A stretch of 11,963 nt of DNA from Fidelibacterota bacterium UBA6817 (GTDB taxonomy: Bacteria > Fidelibacterota > Fidelibacteria > Fidelibacterales > Fidelibacteraceae), in contig DKER01000014.1 of NCBI GenBank assembly GCA_002452555.1, forward strand, positions 1 through 11,963. The letters run 5' to 3'. Below the pieces are notes generated by a model that was not told the DNA's origin, searched no databases, and saw only the letters and a program-made list of their open reading frames with translations. How positions within the stretch are numbered: position 1 is the stretch's first letter; the number at the start of each line of letters is the position of its first letter. Shown in pieces: positions 6,592 to 11,963 of this stretch. A program made the translations under genes and the position numbers.

Positions 6592-8973
6592 TCAGAAAGC
6601 AATTTGTAAAGCATCCTCAAAATAATCCACAAAATGAACTTTTTTTATTCCGGCTTTAATCTTATCGCTTAAATCATCATAATCCGGTTTGTTTTCAATC
6701 GGTAAGATGAGTTCTCGAATTCCAACACGCTGTGCTGCTATCGCTTTCTCCTTTATCCCCCCGATCGGAAGGATTTTACCGGTTAGTGATAATTCTCCGG
6801 TCATGGCAATATCGTCGCGGACCGGTTTTCCCAAGGCCAGCGAGTAAAGTGCCAGAGCCATGGTAATACCTGCAGAAGGACCGTCTTTGGGAGTTGCGCC
6901 GGCCGGGACATGAAGATGGATATGATTACTGTTGAAAAACGATTTGACAGGGTCCTTGTAATCGCTTTTATCAAGGAGAGACCGAATAAATGAATATGCT
7001 ATGTATGAAGATTCCTGCATGACTTTACCCAATTGCCCTGTTTGTTGAAATCCGGCAGATTTTGTCATAACTGCGGATGCTTCAATATAAAGGGTTGTGC
7101 CGCCCAAAGGTGTCCATGCCAGCCCCAACACAATTCCGGGTCTTTTTTTCTTGTATAGCTGTTCTGTTTTAAAAATGGGATTTCCCAGATATACTTCAAG
7201 ATTTCTTCCTGTGACAGTCACGGTTTTCGTTCCTTTTTCTGCTTGTAGAAGTGTGATCTGCCGCATGATCTTTTTTATCTGGTTTTCCATATTGCGAACA
7301 CCCGCTTCACGGGCATATTCACCGGCAATACGTTTGATGGCTGCGTTGCTGATCGTGACTTCCCTGCTGAGTAAACCATGTTCTTTCCGTTGTTTCGGGA
7401 TGAGATATTTTTTTGCTATTTCAATTTTATCTTCAAGAATATAACCTGGCAGTTTTATAATCTCCATTCTGTCCAAAAGCGGGGATGGAATGGTATCGAG
7501 TTGGTTTGCGGTAGTGATAAAGAGAATATTTGATAAATCATACCGCACATCCAGGTAATGATCCAGAAATGCATGATTCTGTTCGGGATCCAGGACTTCC
7601 AGAAGTGCAGATGCAGGATCACCCTGATAACTAATCCCAATTTTATCAATTTCATCCAGCATTATTACAGGATTGGATGTTCCGGTTCTTTTCAGACTCT
7701 GAATGATCTTTCCGGGCATGGCGCCGATATACGTTCGCCGGTGACCTTTAATTTCTGCTTCATCCCGCATCCCACCTACACTAAAACGGTAGAACTGCCG
7801 TCCTAGTGCATTGGCAATAGACCTGCCGACAGATGTTTTTCCTACTCCGGGAGGACCTACAAGGCAAAGAATGGATCCGGCAACTTTACCGCGTTTAATA
7901 ATTGTGCTGATCACTTCGAGTATACGTTGCTTAACATCCTCAAGACCATAATGTTCATTATCCAGTATTTCACGGGCTTTATGAATATTCAGATTATCCC
8001 GGCTGTAAATTCCCCATGGCAGATCCGTTAAAACCGTTAAATATGTCCTCGTAACATGAAATTCGGCCGAAACAGGTTCTAAGATCCGGAGTTTTTCCAT
8101 TTCTTCATTAATTACCTGTCGGGCTTCCGGACTAAGGTTTAGTTTAGCTATTTTCTCTTCTAACTTATCTATTTCAGCCGATTTATCATCTTTCTCAAGT
8201 CCCAGCTCTTTTTTTATGGCTTTTAGTTGTTCCTGCAGGAAAAACTCTTTTTGCCGTCTGCTGATTTTGTCATCAATCTGTTTTTGAATCTTTTCCTGCA
8301 ACTGTGCCAGCTCAATTTCTTTTCGAAGGAGGAGGAGAAGCTTCTCAGCCCTGGGAATCAAATCAATGGTTTCCAATATTTCCTGCAGTTTTTCCGGTTC
8401 AGCCGAAAGCATTTGTGCAATCAAATCCATGATCAGTCCGGGGTTCTCGTAACTCAATTGAGACAGAACCATTTTCAATTGTTCCTGCATCAAAGGATTC
8501 AATGATATCAATTCTTTTACGGTGGACATGACAGACAGTGTATAGGCTTTTAATGTATCGGTCATGTCAACCGAATCATCCCGGAGCGTTGAAACTGTCC
8601 AGCGTCGAAAATCGGGATGGTGTACTTCCCGAATTTTTTTAAAGCGTGAATATCCCTGAACGATGAGATGAACAGTATTCTGAGTCACCTGGATTATCTT
8701 GATAATTTTTAGAATTGTCCCCGTCTCGGAAAGTCTGTCTTTTTTTGTCTCATCATTGCTAATTGAACGGACCAATGAAACACCAAAAAAGCTATTATCG
8801 TTGTCAAGAGCATATTTTATTTCTTCAACGTATTCTTCTCCATTAAACGAAAGCGGTAAAGTGATACCGGGAAACAGAGGCCTTGAATACAGGGGCAGGA
8901 TATTCAGATTATCGGGAATGATGTCTGAAACCAGTAAAATTCCGGCATCAGATGAGGATTTATTATTGTTCAT
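6592..8973 (-). CDS. lon: ATP-dependent protease La (Lon)
   Basis: Lon is a cytoplasmic AAA+ serine protease that degrades misfolded and regulatory proteins. The 793 residues from the ATG at 8973 match the usual LonA length. They comprise an N-terminal substrate-binding domain (about 20-210), a coiled-coil stretch (about 210-300), the AAA+ domain with Walker A GPPGVGKT (373-380), Walker B VIMLDEID (436-443) and a probable arginine finger in LLDRMEI, and the C-terminal protease domain. The catalytic dyad is intact: Ser700 in PKDGPSAGITM and Lys743 in GGIKEKAIAA. The reading frame extends 6 bases further to a TTG at 8979, but that codon touches the SD, so the ATG is preferred. It follows the metal-transport genes on the same strand after 61 bases. 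I saw no CIRCE element or clear heat-shock promoter in that gap. Confidence 0.98.
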   Translation of the reverse strand: MNNNKSSSDAGILLVSDIIPDNLNILPLYSRPLFPGITLPLSFNGEEYVEEIKYALDNDNSFFGVSLVRSISNDETKKDRLSETGTILKIIKIIQVTQNTVHLIVQGYSRFKKIREVHHPDFRRWTVSTLRDDSVDMTDTLKAYTLSVMSTVKELISLNPLMQEQLKMVLSQLSYENPGLIMDLIAQMLSAEPEKLQEILETIDLIPRAEKLLLLLRKEIELAQLQEKIQKQIDDKISRRQKEFFLQEQLKAIKKELGLEKDDKSAEIDKLEEKIAKLNLSPEARQVINEEMEKLRILEPVSAEFHVTRTYLTVLTDLPWGIYSRDNLNIHKAREILDNEHYGLEDVKQRILEVISTIIKRGKVAGSILCLVGPPGVGKTSVGRSIANALGRQFYRFSVGGMRDEAEIKGHRRTYIGAMPGKIIQSLKRTGTSNPVIMLDEIDKIGISYQGDPASALLEVLDPEQNHAFLDHYLDVRYDLSNILFITTANQLDTIPSPLLDRMEIIKLPGYILEDKIEIAKKYLIPKQRKEHGLLSREVTISNAAIKRIAGEYAREAGVRNMENQIKKIMRQITLLQAEKGTKTVTVTGRNLEVYLGNPIFKTEQLYKKKRPGIVLGLAWTPLGGTTLYIEASAVMTKSAGFQQTGQLGKVMQESSYIAYSFIRSLLDKSDYKDPVKSFFNSNHIHLHVPAGATPKDGPSAGITMALALYSLALGKPVRDDIAMTGELSLTGKILPIGGIKEKAIAAQRVGIRELILPIENKPDYDDLSDKIKAGIKKVHFVDYFEDALQIAF

Positions 8974-8979
8974 AATCAA

Positions 8980-8985
8980 CTCCTT
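8980..8985 (-). promoter_or_regulatory. Shine-Dalgarno sequence that fixes the lon start
   Basis: AAGGAG on the minus strand (8985 to 8980) lies 6 bases before the ATG at 8973. It directly abuts the in-frame TTG at 8979, which is therefore unusable as a start. This shortens the protein by two residues relative to the longest frame. Confidence 0.85.
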
Positions 8986-9034
8986 GTTTTCAATCGTTAT
9001 TCTTTAGACAAAATGAACGTGAATTTGTGACACA

Positions 9035-9850
9035 TTATTTGTTGATGTAAAATCGTTTGATAAGGTTTCCTGTTAACAGAATAAAAGCGCCTAAAATGAT
9101 AATTACCGGTCCAGTAGGTAAATCCAGAAAGTAAGACAGCGCTATACCGGAAAATGTAAGGAAAACACTGACCAGCACTGAGACCATGAGTATCCTTTTA
9201 AAATCATTCAAAAAAAGCATACTGATCATTGTAGGGATTGTCAGCAGTGCAATGACTAAAATTATACCTACCATTTGAATCAGGGCTACAATTGTTATAC
9301 CGGTCATGACCAATAGAAGGATCCTGAAAAAAGGAACCGGCACAGCCTGCAGCCTGGCAAATTCTTCATCGAAAGCGATGGATAAAAAATATTTGAAAAA
9401 TGAAAAAATGATGATCACCACTGTCAGGGTTAACCCTGTCAAATAGTATATGTTTTCCCTGTGAACCATAAGAATGTTTCCAAAGAGATAGGACATTAAG
9501 TTTGGCGTGTATGATCGTGTAGATAACGTTATAAAAAGGATTCCCATCGCCATTCCTGCAGACCAGAGAATACCGATGTTTGCATCCTGAGAATTAATCG
9601 TTTCCGGTGAGTACAATCCTAAAATGACGGCAGAAATCAAGGCTATCGTAAAAGCTCCCAGCATCGGATCAAGTCCTAAAAAAAAGAAGAGTCCCAAACC
9701 GCCAAATGCAGCATGACTAATTCCGCCGCTGATAAAAACCATCCGCTTTGTAACGACAAATGTACCGATAATGCCGCAGAGGATACTTGACAAAACAGCA
9801 GCCATGAAGGCATTCTGCATGAATGAATATTTAAGCATCTCACTGAACAT
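9035..9850 (-). CDS. znuB: Zinc/manganese-type ABC transporter permease (ABC-3 family)
   Basis: This 271-residue integral membrane protein is the permease of a metal importer of the ZnuB/TroC/MntB (ABC-3) family. It has about eight strongly hydrophobic segments, for example near 15-34, 62-80, 92-110, 134-155, 176-196, 198-214, 220-240 and 246-264. Near the N-terminus, KRMVFISGGISHAAFGGLG (35-53) is the conserved family stretch. GILWSAGMAMGI (93-104) and QMVGIILVIALLTIP (192-206, around the coupling region) also match. The ATG at 9850 is chosen because GGGAG on the minus strand (9865 to 9861) lies 10 bases before it; a longer frame from 9904 has no support and would overlap znuC by 65 bases. 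The chosen start overlaps the end of znuC by 11 bases. The znu symbol reflects family resemblance; manganese or iron cannot be excluded as the substrate. Confidence 0.9.
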   Translation of the reverse strand: MFSEMLKYSFMQNAFMAAVLSSILCGIIGTFVVTKRMVFISGGISHAAFGGLGLFFFLGLDPMLGAFTIALISAVILGLYSPETINSQDANIGILWSAGMAMGILFITLSTRSYTPNLMSYLFGNILMVHRENIYYLTGLTLTVVIIIFSFFKYFLSIAFDEEFARLQAVPVPFFRILLLVMTGITIVALIQMVGIILVIALLTIPTMISMLFLNDFKRILMVSVLVSVFLTFSGIALSYFLDLPTGPVIIILGAFILLTGNLIKRFYINK

Positions 9851-10610
9851 GGTTATTATTCTCCCGGTGATGCCCAAGTACTCTGTGTGGAATACCGTGT
9901 GCAATCAGGTCTACAGGGCATCCATAAACTTTTTGGAGGGTCTCTTCTGAAATCTTACCGGCTTCATGAAGATATAGTTCCTGATTTATGCATGCGATGT
10001 GTTTTACTTCCTGCGCAATCGCCGTAAAATCATGGGTAACTATGACGATCGGAATAGTTTGATTCATTTCATGAATGATTGCCTGAAAAATTTCCCGGGA
10101 TTCAGAATCGATAGAAGCTGTTGGTTCGTCAAACAGGAGGATTCCCGGTTTACCGATGAGAGCTCTTGCTATAAGAACACGCTGCATCTGTCCGCCGGAA
10201 AGTTCACGAACCGGCTTACCCAGCAAATGATCCAGTTTTAATGTTTCCGAAAGTTCAAGCGGTTCTTCATTCCCGGTTTTTCCAAAAAATGAGTATTTCT
10301 TCAGATTTCCCATTTTAATTACATCGAGAACTTTCAGGGGTACATTCTGATCAAAACGCGAGAACTGGGGAACATAGCCGATTTTTTTTTGAAGATTGGG
10401 TGGATGAAACATTATTTTGCCGCTGTCCGGTGTCAGTAATCCGGCCAGAAGTCGAAGCAATGTAGTCTTGCCTCCGCCATTGGGACCGATTATGACCAGA
10501 TAGTCGTTTTTCTTTATGGTGAAATTTATGTTCTTTAATATCCTGAAAGGTTTACGATAACCGAAATTCAGATCCCTGATTTCTACGGCAATATTATCGT
10601 TTATACTCAT
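9840..10610 (-). CDS. znuC: Metal ABC transporter ATP-binding protein
   Basis: This 256-residue ATPase energises the importer formed with the neighbouring permease. All nucleotide-binding motifs are intact: Walker A GPNGGGKT (42-49), Q-loop Gln82 in YVPQF, signature LSGGQ (137-141), Walker B ILLFDEP (157-163) and the switch His193 in VTHD. The C-terminal CPVDLIAHGIPHRVLGHH segment is rich in histidine, as seen in zinc- and manganese-importer ATPases. The start overlaps the stop of the binding-protein gene as ATGA (10607-10610), and its own stop lies inside the permease gene, so the three genes form one translationally coupled operon. The znu assignment rests on the family and context; the transported metal is not proven. 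Confidence 0.93.
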   Translation of the reverse strand: MSINDNIAVEIRDLNFGYRKPFRILKNINFTIKKNDYLVIIGPNGGGKTTLLRLLAGLLTPDSGKIMFHPPNLQKKIGYVPQFSRFDQNVPLKVLDVIKMGNLKKYSFFGKTGNEEPLELSETLKLDHLLGKPVRELSGGQMQRVLIARALIGKPGILLFDEPTASIDSESREIFQAIIHEMNQTIPIVIVTHDFTAIAQEVKHIACINQELYLHEAGKISEETLQKVYGCPVDLIAHGIPHRVLGHHRENNNHVQ

Positions 10611-11437
10611 GGTGTGCCGATCAGGTTTTGTGTCATTGTAACAATACTTTTAAGCCAGTCATATTCCAAAGGATCTGCTTCAATTATTTCAGCTCCGGTA
10701 TCACGGGCAATTGCCTGAGCGCTTTTCTGACTGAATCCCCGTTGAATGAATATCTTGTTTTCACTGTGAGAATGGGTATGATCGGCAATTTTTGACAAAT
10801 GACGGGGACCCGGTTCATGTCCGTGAGATTCGATGGCAATCTGTTCCAGATTAAACTCGGATGCATAATAACCCCATGCCGGATGATAGATGATGAATTG
10901 TTTAACCTGGTGTTCTTTGAGCAGTTTTGCTGTCTCTTTCTGCAGAACTTCAATGTCATTGATTAAGACAGACAGATTCTTTTTAAATGTCAGAGAGTCT
11001 CCGGGGAAGAATTCCTTTAAAAAAGGATACAATTGAAGGGCTGTTGTTTTCATGAATTCCGGAGACATCCAAATATGGGGATCGTTTTCGTCAACAGCAA
11101 ATCCTGCTAGTTTAACGGTTTTGTAAATACTGATTGATTTCTTATTACCTTTTACGAGTTGGGGATTGATGTGTTTCGTTTCAAAAATAAAAGCGGGATG
11201 ACCAATGAGAAAAAAACCGTCTGACACACTCATTTTCCTGATTTGAGAGGGAGTGGGAGAATAAACAGCGGGGGACTGACCGTTGGGAATCATGATATTT
11301 ACTTCAAAAATCTGATCACCGGCAATTCGATGAATAAAATATGCCTGTGGAGGAATGGTGACAGTTATGACGGGTCTTGCGCCAAACAAAGGAAAAGACA
11401 GCAATAAGAGAAAAAGTGTACATTTTATTTTTATCAT
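10607..11437 (-). CDS. znuA: Metal ABC transporter substrate-binding protein (ZnuA/TroA-like, altered metal site)
   Basis: This is the periplasmic metal-capturing component of the importer, in the ZnuA/TroA/PsaA cluster. The 276 residues from the ATG at 11437 begin with a signal peptide, MIKIKCTLFLLLLSFPLFG, with likely cleavage before or after ARP and no lipobox. Family landmarks: YSPTPSQI (59-66), NDPHIWMSP (118-126; ligand H121), YHPAWGYYASE (184-194; ligand H185), HEPGPRHL (207-214) and ADPLE (254-258). Oddly, the first ligand motif, usually DPHxYEPTP, reads SPAVYSPTP here, with Ala57 in place of the His. A His cluster HTHSHS follows at 220-225, and the usual His-rich loop before the second ligand is missing. 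A GTG at 11452 in frame has no SD; the ATG gives the cleaner signal peptide, though its own SD is weak. Zinc versus another metal is uncertain. Confidence 0.87.
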   Translation of the reverse strand: MIKIKCTLFLLLLSFPLFGARPVITVTIPPQAYFIHRIAGDQIFEVNIMIPNGQSPAVYSPTPSQIRKMSVSDGFFLIGHPAFIFETKHINPQLVKGNKKSISIYKTVKLAGFAVDENDPHIWMSPEFMKTTALQLYPFLKEFFPGDSLTFKKNLSVLINDIEVLQKETAKLLKEHQVKQFIIYHPAWGYYASEFNLEQIAIESHGHEPGPRHLSKIADHTHSHSENKIFIQRGFSQKSAQAIARDTGAEIIEADPLEYDWLKSIVTMTQNLIGTP

Positions 11438-11472
11438 ACTTTGATCTTTCACATTTCAATCAACGTTTTTGT

Positions 11473-11492
11473 GATTAACACAGTATTTAATC
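11473..11492. promoter_or_regulatory. 20-bp dyad in the divergent promoter region (candidate metal-regulator operator)
   Basis: GATTAA (11473-11478) and TTAATC (11487-11492) form a perfect inverted repeat around an 8-base spacer. TTGT on the left and ACAA on the right extend the symmetry with a three-base offset. It lies in the 105-base gap between znuA and the divergent exported-protein gene. Fur-family regulators such as Zur use dyads of about this size, but the sequence does not match the E. coli or Bacillus Zur box, so the assignment rests on position. No convincing -35/-10 pair was found in this gap on either strand. Confidence 0.4.
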
Positions 11493-11542
11493 GTTACAAA
11501 ATTTATTACATTAAATGCTGAAAAATATAAATAATTAAGGTT

Positions 11543-11963
11543 ATGCTGTTGACTAAACTTATCTCAAAACTCGTAATAACACTTTGCATCTCCTCATGCC
11601 TTTTCGGGGATTTTATTTTGATTCCCATGGATAAAACGCAGACAAATCATTTAAAAGCGTATGGTGTCATGTACTGGGTTTTGAGCCGCGGGGGGGAGGG
11701 CGACTGGTTGTTGAATTACCGCGGCGGTTCTTTCAGAATGGAAGACCGGCCGGAAATTCGTGAAGAGTGTATCATACGGGGCGTGAAATTTGAATTTTTA
11801 TCCACTTCTCAAAACCGGCAGGCAGAGGCGCAAATAGAAAACGGGAACATGGACATAGTTAAACTGGAAGTGGCTCCCAAAGTGGCTGTTTATACACCGC
11901 CCAATAAAATGCCCTGGGATGATGCGGTAACTCTTGCTCTGACTTACGCGGAAATTCCGTATG
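11543..11963 (+). CDS. Exported protein, 5' part only (family often labelled 'asparagine synthetase B')
   Basis: The frame is open from the ATG at 11543 to the window edge (140 codons), so the gene is truncated at its 3' end. The first 21 residues form a signal peptide (KLISKLVITLCISSCLFG); ISSC could act as a lipobox, or cleavage could follow LFG. The mature part starts ILIPMDKTQTNHLKAYGVMYW, then WLLNYRGGSF (about 59-68), and later LEVAPKVAVYTPPNKMPWDDAVTLAL. I recall these motifs from a conserved exported family in Rhodothermota, Balneolota and relatives that databases label asparagine synthetase B. No glutamine-hydrolysing or asparagine-synthase motif is visible here, so that label looks doubtful. 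AAGG (11537-11540) lies 2 bases before the ATG and 8 bases before an in-frame TTG at 11549, which is a plausible alternative start. The function is unknown. Confidence 0.75.
   Translation, partial: MLLTKLISKLVITLCISSCLFGDFILIPMDKTQTNHLKAYGVMYWVLSRGGEGDWLLNYRGGSFRMEDRPEIREECIIRGVKFEFLSTSQNRQAEAQIENGNMDIVKLEVAPKVAVYTPPNKMPWDDAVTLALTYAEIPY

Noticed and set aside
7097..7444. A 115-codon plus-strand open frame inside lon
   Set aside because: It is antisense to the conserved AAA+/protease region of lon, and nothing in its translation resembles a protein family.
9851..9904. An 18-residue N-terminal extension of the permease from a start at 9904
   Set aside because: It would overlap znuC by 65 bases, has no SD and adds polar residues not expected in the family; the ATG at 9850 has GGGAG upstream.
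11688..11699. The run of seven G as a possible frameshift in the last gene
   Set aside because: The conserved-looking motifs on both sides (HLKAYG before, WLLNYRGGSF after) stay in one frame, so no shift is indicated.

Overview
This window looks like a chromosomal stretch from a Gram-negative bacterium, most likely in or near the FCB group (Rhodothermota, Balneolota, Ignavibacteria or Neomarinimicrobiota-like lineages). The grounds are a MerR-type regulator with the N-terminal pattern common in that group, and a 3'-terminal exported protein whose N-terminal motifs I associate with it. Clear Shine-Dalgarno (SD) sequences precede rpsO, pnp, arsR and lon, which argues against typical Bacteroidota. 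The assignment is an inference. The sequence is moderately AT-rich by eye, and I see no insertion sequence, integrase, phage gene or CRISPR array.

Left part (1-3678, + strand): a tight run of rpsO (ribosomal protein S15), pnp (polynucleotide phosphorylase, TTG start) and an M16-family zinc peptidase that starts 23 bases inside pnp. Next, 3679-3816 holds a long inverted repeat in front of a MerR-family regulator (3817-4293). A tRNA-Pro(GGG) follows with its own likely promoter, overlapping the merR-family stop codon, and its own intrinsic terminator.

Middle (4430-6591, + strand): an AT-rich spacer, an ArsR-family regulator closed by a perfect 11-bp hairpin, then a two-gene unit. The first gene is an AAC(3)-family N-acetyltransferase homologue with a cysteine-rich C-terminus. 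It overlaps by ATGA with a freestanding B3/4 (PheT-type tRNA-editing-like) domain protein. The acetyltransferase gene has no SD, and a TTGACG-17-TATCCT promoter places transcription start at or next to its ATG, so its mRNA is predicted to be leaderless. This pair is the least ordinary part of the window.

Right part (6592-11437, - strand): a znuA-znuC-znuB-type metal ABC importer operon (binding protein, ATPase, permease, with overlapping genes), then the Lon protease gene 61 bp downstream with no visible terminator between. Lon converges on the B3/4 gene with the two stop codons directly abutting. The binding protein lacks the usual first metal-ligand histidine and has an HTHSHS cluster elsewhere. 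A 105-bp divergent region carrying a 20-bp dyad separates it from the exported protein gene, which is cut off by the window edge.

Together the genes cover translation and RNA decay (rpsO, pnp, tRNA), proteolysis (M16 peptidase, Lon), metal uptake (znuACB) and two one-component regulators. Most of this is conventional core-genome content. The acetyltransferase/B3/4 pair and the altered binding protein deserve the closest look.
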